Below are positions 8,075 to 15,116 of a stretch of DNA of 36,850 bases, piece after piece (position 1 is the first letter of the stretch; each line of letters begins with the position of its first letter). The stretch spans positions 1 to 36,850 of the forward strand of contig NZ_FOQC01000019.1 in NCBI RefSeq assembly GCF_900113645.1, in the 5' to 3' direction. Source of the DNA: Trichococcus flocculiformis. Its GTDB lineage: Bacteria > Bacillota > Bacilli > Lactobacillales > Aerococcaceae. Under the pieces are notes generated by a model. It was not told where the DNA came from. It did no database searches and saw only the letters and a program-made list of their open reading frames with translations. The translations under genes and the position numbers were made by a program.

Positions 8075-9220
8075 ATGCTACACGGAATTAAAGGACAACT
8101 GACGCTCAAGCCCCAACAAAAACAGCTCGTTGCGCAAAGCATCGGCAATGCCCGTTTTGTATGGAATCAGTTTTTGGCGATGTGGAACGCACGCTATCAA
8201 AACAATGCATTGCTACCCACGTTGACTGAGTATGATTTAAACAACCTATTGCCTACGTTGAAGAAGGAATACGCGTTTTTGAAAGAAACCGATTCTACTA
8301 GCCTGCAGCAAGTCTCAAACGAGTTGGCGCAAAGCTTCAAAAACTTCTTCCAGAACCGCAGCCACTTCAAGCACCCTACCTTCAAGAGCAAGCAACACGC
8401 CCGTCAATCGTATACCTCGAAAAACGTCAACAACAGCATTCGTTTGGACGGGAACTACTTGCGTTTGCCTAAATTGGGCTGGGTCCAGTTCCGTTCAGGA
8501 CAACCGATTACCGGCAAAATCAAACGGGCTACAATAACCCGCACTGCAGCCGGCACCTATGAATGTAGTTTACTCGTAGACGACGAAAGCCAAGTCGTTA
8601 CGCATAAAACGCATCAGACGGTCGGCATTGATATGGGTGTGTCAGACCTGATGGTCTTATCCACGGGCGATAAAATCAAAACCATTCGCTTCCACGAACA
8701 GCTTGCGCCGAAACGCTTGTATTGGGAGCAGCGGGCGGCACGTCGTGCGCGGAAAGCCAAAGAAAACGGCGTTGCGTTGTCAGCAGCCAAAAACTATCAG
8801 CGGGCTAAAGAGCAACGCGCGCGCATCTTCCAAAAAGAAAAGAACCAACGGCAAGACCGCCTGCATAAGCTGACGACTCGGTTGGTTCGCGAGTATGACA
8901 TTATCGTTTTGGAAGACCTGCAGACGGCCAACCTCATGAAAAACCATCAACTGGCCCGCAGTATAGCGGCACAATCGTGGCGTGAAATTCGGCGGATGTT
9001 GGCATACAAATGCGCTAAATACGGCAAAGAACTAATTGTGGTGAATCCGTATAAGACCTCGCAAATCTGTTCGAGCTGCGGCTTCGATGACGGCAAGCAC
9101 GCCCTGGATGTTCGAGAATGGGAGTGCCCAAGTTGTCATGTGCATCACGACCGTGATATCAATGCCGCAAAAAATATTCTCTCGATTGGCTTGGGGCAAG
9201 CCTTGGTAAAATCAGCCTAA
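8075..9220 (+). CDS. tnpB: RNA-guided nuclease TnpB of the IS200/IS605 element
   Basis: A 381-residue TnpB. The split RuvC site is complete: D186 in GIDMGVSDL, E280 in IIVLEDLQ, D361 in HHDRDINAAKNI. A four-cysteine zinc finger (C332, C335, C351, C354) sits between RuvC-II and III. TnpB proteins are guided by a right-end RNA to cut DNA next to a TAM matching the element's left target; here the TAM should be about TTCAT. The gene is intact and beside an intact tnpA. It is clearly distinct in sequence from the solo TnpB at 33227. Confidence 0.93.
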   Translation: MLHGIKGQLTLKPQQKQLVAQSIGNARFVWNQFLAMWNARYQNNALLPTLTEYDLNNLLPTLKKEYAFLKETDSTSLQQVSNELAQSFKNFFQNRSHFKHPTFKSKQHARQSYTSKNVNNSIRLDGNYLRLPKLGWVQFRSGQPITGKIKRATITRTAAGTYECSLLVDDESQVVTHKTHQTVGIDMGVSDLMVLSTGDKIKTIRFHEQLAPKRLYWEQRAARRARKAKENGVALSAAKNYQRAKEQRARIFQKEKNQRQDRLHKLTTRLVREYDIIVLEDLQTANLMKNHQLARSIAAQSWREIRRMLAYKCAKYGKELIVVNPYKTSQICSSCGFDDGKHALDVREWECPSCHVHHDRDINAAKNILSIGLGQALVKSA

Positions 9221-9304
9221 ACCGCTGTCTTGGAGCTGAAATGCTCGCTAGACAAGTTATGGGTGTTCCCAGAAGCTCGGTACTTCAGTGCCGATGTAGT
9301 TCAC
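9221..9304 (+). ncRNA. Predicted right-end/omega (re)RNA scaffold of TnpB
   Basis: The segment between the tnpB stop and the IS right end includes GTTCCCAGAAGCTCGG, followed by a short hairpin (CGGTAC/GTGCCG) and GTAGTTCAC. A near-identical GTTCCCAGAAGCTCGG...GTAGTTC segment follows the second tnpB at 34459-34496, showing it is a conserved functional element. In studied IS605 systems the RNA starts inside tnpB and ends beyond the right end, so the guide would begin at about 9305 (GATCATTGATGC...). The RNA's 5' end cannot be read from sequence. Confidence 0.6.
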
Positions 9305-9317
9305 GATCATTGATGCA

Positions 9318-9749
9318 TTGGCAAATATGGATTTCTATAAGAATTTGAACGAGTCGCTGTATAAGGGACTGAGGTTTTTAAGAGAAACGGATTTGGCAGC
9401 TTTACCTGCAGTACGCTACGAAATCGATGGTGATGCGGTGTTCGCGTTGGTACAGGAATATGAGACGCATCTGCCTGAGGAATGCCGCTGGGAAGCGCAC
9501 TACACGTACACGGACATCCAGTACATCGTGGAAGGTAGCGAAAAAATGGGCTGGAAAGCGCTGGATGATGTCGTGAAGACGGAGGATCGGCCTGAAGATG
9601 ATATCTACTTCTTCGATGCGGAAGGCGATCATTTCGTACTGCATGCGGGACAGTTCGCGGTGTTCGAACCACAGGATGCCCACCGCCCGGGTTTGGCGGT
9701 AGATGAACTGGCACCTGTCAAGAAGGTTGTTGTGAAAGTAAAAATGTAA
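9318..9749 (+). CDS. YhcH/YjgK/YiaL family protein with start codon removed by the IS
   Basis: A protein of the YhcH/YiaL (DUF386) cupin family; E. coli YhcH (NanQ) is reported as a sialic acid anomerase. Family features seen: RYEIDGDAVFALVQEYETH, AHYTYTDIQYIVEG, HFVLHAGQFAVFEPQDAHRPGL, and a terminal VKKVVVKVKM. The original 148-residue protein would start MIIDALANMDFYKNL, but the IS at 7509-9304 sits between AT and G of its ATG, leaving ACG. Any remaining translation must use TTG at 9318 or ATG at 9327, neither with a clear ribosome binding site. It is probably silenced or weakly expressed. The C-terminus is intact and a terminator follows. Confidence 0.88.
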   Translation: MANMDFYKNLNESLYKGLRFLRETDLAALPAVRYEIDGDAVFALVQEYETHLPEECRWEAHYTYTDIQYIVEGSEKMGWKALDDVVKTEDRPEDDIYFFDAEGDHFVLHAGQFAVFEPQDAHRPGLAVDELAPVKKVVVKVKM

Positions 9750-9754
9750 TGCTG

Positions 9755-9805
9755 AAAAAGCCAGAACCGGAATCGCTCGCGCAATCCCGGTTCTGGCTTC
9801 TTTTT
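9755..9805. terminator. Bidirectional terminator between yhcH and uvsE (copy A)
   Basis: Perfect 13-bp stem AAGCCAGAACCGG / CCGGTTCTGGCTT followed by CTTTTTG on the plus strand and preceded by an A-run that serves the minus strand. It separates the convergent yhcH and uvsE genes. Confidence 0.88.
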
Positions 9806-9856
9806 GATTATCCAGGAAATGCAACTAGCCGAGAAACATTTCCTTCCGTATACTTT

Positions 9857-11116
9857 TCAATCCAGATAAAAATACAACGACTGCAACAGATACTCCGATT
9901 CATATTTTTGCGCCAATCTGAAAAGATGCCGTTTCAGGGTTGCGCGCGTTCCGTTGCCGTTGCGGTAATTCGCAAGATTCATTTCGTATTGCTTGCGCTC
10001 AGTTTCGGTCGCGTGCTTCTTGAAATAGCCCCAGACATGGGCTACGGCATTCTCACCTTGTCCGGGGTGGATTTCTTCGGCGAAGGCCGTGTCAATGAGG
10101 CGATAAAATTCTTGGACCGGATAGGCCTCCTTGTCTTTCAGCAGTGTGCGGATGGCTTGATAGACCGCGGGCGACCGTTCGAGGATAGCATATTTGTAGC
10201 GGCCCCACTCTTTTTCCAGCAGCACTGGTTTTGGCGCGGTTGTGGTCGCGTTTTGGCATTTGATGGCGGACAGGTTCTTGTCCTTCACTTCCAGCATGAT
10301 GTCAATTTGTTTGTCCTCCAGCTGTTCATAGAAAGTCAGGAAGGTCTTTAGGTCGATCGTATCGATGTGGGCGCCCGGCCGTTTGCCTGGCGCCTGCTGG
10401 GAGTAATGAATTTTCTGGTTGCCGTCGCTGGCTTTCCAGGTCTTGGCGGTTTCGGCGATCCAGTGGCGGTCATCTTTGCCGGTCGGCGGCGGGTTGATGG
10501 CATGGTGCAGATTGTCGTAGACGGCCGGGATCTGGAGTCGGTGCGCCAGTTCGAGGACCTCTTCGATATTGTAGAGCCTGTCGTCATTCTCGATGATGAG
10601 CCGATTTTGGACAGCTTCCGGAAGGCGGCGGAAATTCTGTTCGAAGCGCTCAAGTGCTTCTTTTTTATCCCCATAGATACCGCCGAAATGCAGGACGATT
10701 TTGTGCTGATTGTCGACGCCCAGACACTCCAGCATTTTGGCGTGGTACGCGAGATCGAGGATAGCGCGCGCCACGACATCTTCGTCGGGCGAATTCAGGA
10801 CGGTGTATTGGCCCGGATGGAACGACACCCGCATGCCGCTCTTCCGGATCTTCGCGCCGATGTGCTGGAAGGCTTCGGCGTGGATGTCCCACCAGGGGAG
10901 CGCGTTGACCGAGCTGGAGCCGAACGGGATCAGGTCAGAGCTGATGCGGAACAGTTTGATATTGTTCTTGCGGTTGTAGTCGATCATCTTCTCCAGCGCG
11001 GCCAGATTATGCGCGGTCACCTCCGTCAGCTTCTCCGGGGTCGCGTTGCGCTGCATGAGGCTGCGGATGTTTGTGTTGGGTGTGCCGATGTTGAGGCAGG
11101 CATAGCCGATGGACAT
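9857..11116 (-). CDS. uvsE: UV damage endonuclease UvsE with DUF1722/YbgA-like C-terminal domain (copy A)
   Basis: A 419-residue protein. Residues 1-290 are a UvsE (UVDE) TIM-barrel endonuclease that nicks 5' of UV lesions. Likely metal ligands are visible: H100 (FHPGQYTV), H143 (LHFGG), E176 (IIENDDR), D201/H204 (DNLHH), H237 (KIHYS), H250 and E276 (LEVKDK). The last 115 residues (ERSPAVYQAIRTLL, AHVWGYFKKHAT, YLLQSLYFYLD) look like the DUF1722/YbgA domain, whose E. coli gene neighbours the photolyase gene; this is recognition by eye. The start has an AAAGGAGG site. Copy B at 15117-16376 has the same length and matches at 315 of 419 positions (hand count). Confidence 0.9.
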   Translation of the reverse strand: MSIGYACLNIGTPNTNIRSLMQRNATPEKLTEVTAHNLAALEKMIDYNRKNNIKLFRISSDLIPFGSSSVNALPWWDIHAEAFQHIGAKIRKSGMRVSFHPGQYTVLNSPDEDVVARAILDLAYHAKMLECLGVDNQHKIVLHFGGIYGDKKEALERFEQNFRRLPEAVQNRLIIENDDRLYNIEEVLELAHRLQIPAVYDNLHHAINPPPTGKDDRHWIAETAKTWKASDGNQKIHYSQQAPGKRPGAHIDTIDLKTFLTFYEQLEDKQIDIMLEVKDKNLSAIKCQNATTTAPKPVLLEKEWGRYKYAILERSPAVYQAIRTLLKDKEAYPVQEFYRLIDTAFAEEIHPGQGENAVAHVWGYFKKHATETERKQYEMNLANYRNGNGTRATLKRHLFRLAQKYESEYLLQSLYFYLD

Positions 11117-11174
11117 AGGGGTTCCTCCTTTCGTTCAGAGTTCCCGATGGAACTCGATTACTGCATTACATTTT

Positions 11175-12164
11175 TTAGCTTTTGGAGCTTTCTCGATAAT
11201 CCTTCAGCAGCACATCAAACATCCGGATACCATTGGCTGCGCTGGCGGCATCGGCTGGACTTTTCGCTTTTCCGTTTAGTTCGTCAACGACGATTTGGAT
11301 GAATGGCATGGCGACGTGCTCCGGCGTTTCGAAAGTGTAGGTCGTGGTTTCGCCGTCTTTGATGAGGCGGATCCATTCAAAGCTCGTGCCTTCAAAGACC
11401 AAGGTCCCTTCCGAACCGATGATTGTCACTTCATCCAAGTCGAAGTCCGCGACATAGCACCAGGCTGCCGACCCGACGACGCCGTTCGCGAAGCGGAAGG
11501 AAGCTGAGACGGTATCCTCGACTTCATAGAGGCCGGCCCGGTTTTCGACGATGCCGGTCATCGCGGTAATTTCACCGAAGAAATAAGCCAAGTAATCGAG
11601 CACATGCACTTGGATATCCAGCTCCTTCCCGCCACCAGCAGCCGGTTGAAGGCGCCAAGGCAAGTTGTCCTTATCCAAGTCTTCTGGTGCCGGTTGCTGG
11701 TACTGGCGGATTTCCACCAATTGCGGTTGCCCGATCGCTCCCTCGTCCAGCAATTCTTTGATTTTTTGGAATTTCTCGAGTGCGCGGCGATAGAAACTTA
11801 CGAATACCGGCAAGCCATTCTCCCCGGCTGCATCCAGTATCGCTTGGCATTCCTCGAATGTGCGCGCCATCGGTTTCTCGATCAACGGCACCTTATTCGC
11901 GGCAATAACCTGCATAGCGTAGTCGAAATGCGTGACCGGCGGTGTGGCGATGTAGACGGCCGTGATTTCTTCGTCCGCCAGCAGTTCCTCTATCGTTGCA
12001 TAGACTTGGCCATGTCCATGACGTTGCACCCAATCATACGCCTTGGCTTCTGTGCGGTTGTACACCCCTTTCAACCGGGATCCGTTGGCTTTATAGAGGC
12101 CTGGTCCGCTTTTTTTCTCCGTTACGTCGCCACAGCCGATCATTCCCCATACTGTCTCCTTCAT
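11175..12164 (-). CDS. Gfo/Idh/MocA family NAD(P)-dependent oxidoreductase
   Basis: A 329-residue protein with the Rossmann start VWGMIGCGDVTEKKSGPGL, the AVYIATPPVTHFDYAMQVI strand-helix segment, and the hallmark LIEKPMART, whose lysine usually contacts cofactor and substrate. The C-terminal part (GKELDIQVHVLDYLAYFFG) fits the Gfo/Idh/MocA substrate domain with its usual histidine. These enzymes oxidise or reduce sugars, inositols or related compounds; the substrate cannot be read here. AGGAGG precedes the ATG. It is upstream of uvsE copy A on the same strand with a 58-base gap, so the two could be co-transcribed, though function does not obviously link them. Confidence 0.88.
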   Translation of the reverse strand: MKETVWGMIGCGDVTEKKSGPGLYKANGSRLKGVYNRTEAKAYDWVQRHGHGQVYATIEELLADEEITAVYIATPPVTHFDYAMQVIAANKVPLIEKPMARTFEECQAILDAAGENGLPVFVSFYRRALEKFQKIKELLDEGAIGQPQLVEIRQYQQPAPEDLDKDNLPWRLQPAAGGGKELDIQVHVLDYLAYFFGEITAMTGIVENRAGLYEVEDTVSASFRFANGVVGSAAWCYVADFDLDEVTIIGSEGTLVFEGTSFEWIRLIKDGETTTYTFETPEHVAMPFIQIVVDELNGKAKSPADAASAANGIRMFDVLLKDYRESSKS

Positions 12165-12240
12165 TTGCTATCCTCCTGATTTGTGTATATTGTTCATTGT
12201 ACCATTCGAGCCCTCGGACTGATGCGACAGAAGATTGAAC

Positions 12241-12420
12241 ATTCACTCCGCCGGAGGTGGCGGTCTTGTTCTGTTTGTTTCTCCGGAAAAGCCTATCCTG
12301 ACCGGAGGTAAGGAAATCGAAAGGCAACCAACTCCGGTCAAAAATCCTTCGTCGCAGTTGGTTGCTGGCGCGAGGTGCATGCTCCGATGAGCGCTCTCTT
12401 CGTTGTAGTTGGTGTGTTGC
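12241..12420. repeat. CTCCG/CGGAG hairpin block (two 51-bp-spaced units)
   Basis: CTCCGG anchors at 12281 and 12332 are 51 bases apart. The first pairs as CTCCGG...CCGGAG (12281-12306). The second lies in CCAACTCCGG...CGCAGTTGG, where the outer CCAACT/AGTTGG pairs. It is a degenerate member of the intergenic hairpin family, between the oxidoreductase and the Doc toxin genes. Confidence 0.6.
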
Positions 12421-12462
12421 CGACTATTGGATATCATTAGAAAGCAAGAATTAATCACATGC

Positions 12463-12505
12463 AAAAAGCCATAAAACACTGACAAAATGCAGTGATTTAC
12501 GGCTT
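12463..12505 (-). terminator. Terminator of the toxin-antitoxin operon
   Basis: A long stem pairing AAGCC-TAAA-CACTG with CAGTG-TTTA-GGCTT around a short loop. Reading on the minus strand it ends GGCTTTTTGC, as expected of an intrinsic terminator about 35 bases after the doc stop codon. Confidence 0.8.
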
Positions 12506-12539
12506 CCTTATTTTTCGTTGCCTTGCGGGTAGGCGGCTA

Positions 12540-12956
12540 TCAATTTTTCGTTTTATATTTTTCTTGGAGTTTGGCCGAAGTGTCCTGCTTGAGTTCGTCG
12601 AAGTCGTTCGTAGTTTCCTCGCTTCTTTGGACCACACTCATGACAAATTCAATATACTCATCATGCTCCCAGGTGGCTGTATATCCATTGATAAGGAAGA
12701 AAATGTCAGTTGCAACAACAGCTGTACGCTTATTGGCGTTTTGAAATAGCTGCTTCCCTGCAATCCCAAGTAGCAGCACTGCTGCTTTTTCGAAAATTGT
12801 CGGATAGGCTTCCTCTCCAAATGCGGTTGCTTTCGGCGCTTCAATCACTGCATTTAGCGCTGCTGGTTCTCTGATGCCTATCAATTCTTTAGGTGTGTAC
12901 CTTTTGATGATTCTCGTGTTGATCTGAATCAATTGTTCTTCGGTCAGATATTTCAT
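12540..12956 (-). CDS. Doc-like (Fic-fold) toxin with altered catalytic motif
   Basis: A 138-residue protein matching death-on-curing (Doc) toxins in length and layout: an N-terminal TEEQLIQINTRIIKRYTP, ALNAVIEAPKATAFGEEAYPTIFEKAA in the middle, and the Fic-type loop KQLFQNANKRTAVVATDIFF. In phage P1 Doc the loop is HxFxDANKRTA, where His is catalytic (phosphorylation of EF-Tu). Here that position is Q69 and the acidic residue is N73, while F71, N75, K76 and R77 are kept. It may be an altered-activity or inactive toxin. It starts 2 bases after the antitoxin stop codon with no good ribosome binding site, which suggests coupling. Confidence 0.82.
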   Translation of the reverse strand: MKYLTEEQLIQINTRIIKRYTPKELIGIREPAALNAVIEAPKATAFGEEAYPTIFEKAAVLLLGIAGKQLFQNANKRTAVVATDIFFLINGYTATWEHDEYIEFVMSVVQRSEETTNDFDELKQDTSAKLQEKYKTKN

Positions 12957-12958
12957 TG

Positions 12959-13363
12959 TTACATGTCGGCCAATGATCTCATTACCGAGTCATACTTATC
13001 GAAGTAATCGTCCAACATTGAATCAAGCTCTTCAGTTTCTAGGTGCTTCGGTATTTCAGCAGGAGTAACTTTTGAGATTAAAACGGTGTCGATCTCTTTT
13101 TCTCCATCGTTAACTTTTACAGTGATGTATTGGATTTCATCTCCAGGTCCAGCATGTAAAGTGCGCAGTACGTCTTCAGGAACAGAGATAACCACGCTGT
13201 TACCGGTCACTCGCAACTTAAAAGTATTTACCTTGTCTTTCGATCGTTTATTACTTTCTGCAAGCGAATAACGATAAGTGCGTTTGGCCATTCCTCTTTT
13301 TTTGTCTGTCGGCGGATTTTTTTCCGAAATGGCTGTGGCATTCGCTTTGGTGTTCTCACCCAT
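12959..13363 (-). CDS. AbrB/MazE-type antitoxin partner of the Doc-like toxin
   Basis: A 134-residue protein. After a charged, probably disordered N-terminus of about 40 residues, TFKLRVTGNSVVISVPEDVLRTLHAGPGDEIQY is a classic SpoVT/AbrB/MazE swapped-hairpin DNA-binding domain. The acidic C-terminal tail (about residues 100-134, EELDSMLDDYFDKYDS) is of the kind that wraps a toxin. It is followed 2 bases later by the Doc-like gene and preceded by a large palindromic operator, so it most likely neutralises the toxin and represses the operon. Start at 13363 has GGAG about 8 bases upstream; a start at the internal ATG (GMAKRTYRYSL) is possible. Confidence 0.82.
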   Translation of the reverse strand: MGENTKANATAISEKNPPTDKKRGMAKRTYRYSLAESNKRSKDKVNTFKLRVTGNSVVISVPEDVLRTLHAGPGDEIQYITVKVNDGEKEIDTVLISKVTPAEIPKHLETEELDSMLDDYFDKYDSVMRSLADM

Positions 13364-13411
13364 AGTATTCTCCGTCCTCTCTGTTTTGATTTTTTAAGAG
13401 CTGAATACGCG

Positions 13412-13456
13412 CAATAACTGTATATACAGATTAACAGTATATACAGTTATTGTCAA
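13412..13456 (-). promoter_or_regulatory. Operator and promoter of the MazE-like/Doc operon
   Basis: A 41-bp dyad (13412-13452) has 16-base arms reading CAATAACTGTATATAC and its exact complement, with a 9-base centre. Within it the 12-mer palindrome CTGTATATACAG appears once in full (13418-13429) and once with one changed base (ACAGTATATACAG). On the minus strand TTGACA (13456-13451) abuts the dyad, with a TAATCT-like -10 17 bases on inside it. A bound dimer pair would cover the promoter: autoregulation by the antitoxin. Confidence 0.8.
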
Positions 13457-13524
13457 TCCATACCGCGGTTATCGTAGACAGTCTTGTTATAAGGATTGTG
13501 CGTTGGATGATAAAGCTAAAATAC

Positions 13525-13665
13525 AGTCACCTCCGGTGAAGCCGGCTTCGCCGGAGGAAAATCTTAAAAAAATCATTACCTCCGACCACAACGGCTTCGC
13601 CGATGTTGCGCTGCCAGCGAGCTCCTCTCCTCCGGCAGACAGTCGCTCGCCGGAGATGGGATTTT
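13525..13665. repeat. CTCCG/CGGAG hairpin block (three units)
   Basis: Anchors at 13531, 13580 and 13630 (49 and 50 bases apart). The first is a strong hairpin, CTCCGG-tgaaGCCGGCTTC-GCCGGAG. It lies between the divergent toxin-antitoxin operon and the ATPase gene, in the same rhythm as the large arrays. Confidence 0.65.
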
Positions 13666-13740
13666 TGAAGCATCCACTCTCCTTTAATATGCAGCAACTA
13701 ACTTTATAAGTATATATAGGTTATTGCCGACATAAATCGC

Positions 13741-13768
13741 TTGTATTTGCCTGAATAAGGAATATAAT
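13741..13768 (+). promoter_or_regulatory. Promoter of the P-loop ATPase gene
   Basis: TTGTAT (13741-13746), a 16-base spacer, then a consensus TATAAT (13763-13768), 32 bases before the ATG at 13801. Confidence 0.7.
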
Positions 13769-13800
13769 ATGGGTAACAAGCTCGGAAAGGATGGATTGGG

Positions 13801-14985
13801 ATGCGAAAATTATTGAACCCGTACACGCCTGGTGCAGGTGTACCGCCCAAATATTTGGCTGGGCGCGAGGATACGATACGTGAAGCAGAAGAAGCATTAT
13901 TTTATATCAAAAACGGCGATTTTTATCGTTCTGTCGTTTATTACGGTCTCAGAGGCGTGGGCAAGACGGTTTTGCTGAACAAAATAGAAGATATGGCGGA
14001 CGAAGAAGACATCCGGTATGAGCATCTTGAAATTTCGGAGCGTGGTTCCTTTAAGAGCAGCGTTTCGCTCCATGTTTTTAAGTTGATTCAGCAAATGAGC
14101 GTCAAAGCAAAGTTGAAGAAGCACCTTTCCAGATCGCTCTCGGTCCTGAAAGCTTTTTCCCTCAAATATTCGCAGGATGGCGAAGTCAGTCTCAGCATGG
14201 ATTCGGAAATCGATTCGGCTGTGGGCATATCCGACACCGGAAATTTTGAGAACGACCTGACTGAATTATTTGTATCTCTGGGGACACTGGCGCAGAAACA
14301 AGAATCCGGAGTTGCCTTATTCATTGATGAAATCCAGTACATGAAAGACGACGAATTCGAAGCTCTGATCGCCGCGATACACAGAGTGAACCAAAAAGCA
14401 CTGCCGCTGATCGTGTTTGCGGCCGGACTTCCGAAAATCGCCAAGATTGCCGGGGATGTAAAGTCCTACGCAGAGAGGCTGTTTAAATTTGTTGCCATCG
14501 GTTCCTTGGAAAAAAATGCGGCAAGAATGGCGTTGGAGGAACCCGCAATGAAATGGGGAGTGTCCTACACTAGCGAAGCGATTGAAAAGATCCTTCAAAT
14601 CACCGAATGCTACCCCTATTTCCTGCAGGAATACGGCAATCAAGTATGGGCAAAAGTATCGGTGGATCATCGCGTCATAGATGCCACGATGGTTGAGGAT
14701 GTCTATTCGAATTTCGAGAAAAGTTTGGACGAAAGCTTCTTCAAAGTGCGCCATGACCGGGCGACGCCAAGGGAACTGGATTTCATGATCGCGATGGTAA
14801 AATGCGGCGCTCTGCCTTGTTCGACAAAAGCGCTGGCTGAGCAGATGCAGTGCCCCGTCTCTGCCATCTCCCCTTTGCGGGCTCAATTGATCCATAAAGG
14901 TTTTATCTATTCGGCCAATCGCGGCGAAGTTGACTTCACTGTTCCGCAGTTCGATAAATATCTTAAAAGGATCCATAATTTATAA
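13801..14985 (+). CDS. Lone AAA/STAND-like P-loop ATPase with C-terminal winged-helix-like region
   Basis: A 394-residue ATP-binding protein of the AAA_16/ORC-Cdc6-like type. Residues 17-30 (KYLAGREDTIREAE) form the usual pre-Walker segment. Walker A is GLRGVGKT (49-56), Walker B ALFIDEIQ with D176/E177, and the following FAAGLPKIAK looks like sensor 1. Residues about 325-394 (TPRELDFMIAMVKCG, STKALAEQMQCPVSAISPLRAQLIHKG) resemble a winged helix. Such solo ATPases are common in bacteria and mostly of unknown role. It sits beside a toxin-antitoxin operon and between two uvsE copies, but has its own promoter and a following terminator. AAAGGATG precedes the start. Confidence 0.8.
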   Translation: MRKLLNPYTPGAGVPPKYLAGREDTIREAEEALFYIKNGDFYRSVVYYGLRGVGKTVLLNKIEDMADEEDIRYEHLEISERGSFKSSVSLHVFKLIQQMSVKAKLKKHLSRSLSVLKAFSLKYSQDGEVSLSMDSEIDSAVGISDTGNFENDLTELFVSLGTLAQKQESGVALFIDEIQYMKDDEFEALIAAIHRVNQKALPLIVFAAGLPKIAKIAGDVKSYAERLFKFVAIGSLEKNAARMALEEPAMKWGVSYTSEAIEKILQITECYPYFLQEYGNQVWAKVSVDHRVIDATMVEDVYSNFEKSLDESFFKVRHDRATPRELDFMIAMVKCGALPCSTKALAEQMQCPVSAISPLRAQLIHKGFIYSANRGEVDFTVPQFDKYLKRIHNL

Positions 14986-15045
14986 GAGCATGTCCGCCTG
15001 AAGGAAAAGATTCTGTATTTCGCGGTGGCGGTTATAGGCATGAGC

Positions 15046-15099
15046 AAAAAAAGAATCAGGAGACCAGCTTGAAAAAGCCAGCTTCCCTGATTCTTTTTT
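15046..15099. terminator. Bidirectional terminator between the ATPase gene and uvsE copy B
   Basis: AAAAAAGAATCAGG at 15047-15060 pairs with CCTGATTCTTTTTT at 15086-15099. The inner part (AGCTT...AGCCAGCTT) can extend the structure. T-runs lie on both strands, serving the converging genes. Confidence 0.85.
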
Positions 15100-15116
15100 G
15101 TTTTGTTTCAAACGTT

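Larger units (their letters stand above)
7509..9304. mobile_element. IS200/IS605-family insertion sequence (tnpA and tnpB, divergent)
   Basis: A complete element of 1796 bp. The left end follows TTCAT (7504-7508) and contains a hairpin (CCTCCGG at 7529-7535 with CCGGGGG at 7542-7548). The right end carries a hairpin (CGGTAC/GTGCCG) and finishes TTCAC at 9300-9304. Boundaries come from reconstructing the interrupted gene: removing exactly this interval restores an ATG and six missing N-terminal residues of yhcH. Lack of target duplication, subterminal hairpins, and similar pentamers at both cleavage points (TTCAT/TTCAC) are what the single-strand IS200/IS605 mechanism predicts. tnpA runs leftward, tnpB rightward. 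Confidence 0.88.

Noticed and set aside
13503-13709. A small plus-strand ORF (68 codons) before the ATPase gene.
   Set aside because: It runs through the CTCCG hairpin block, lacks a ribosome binding site and promoter, and its sequence is explained by the repeat.
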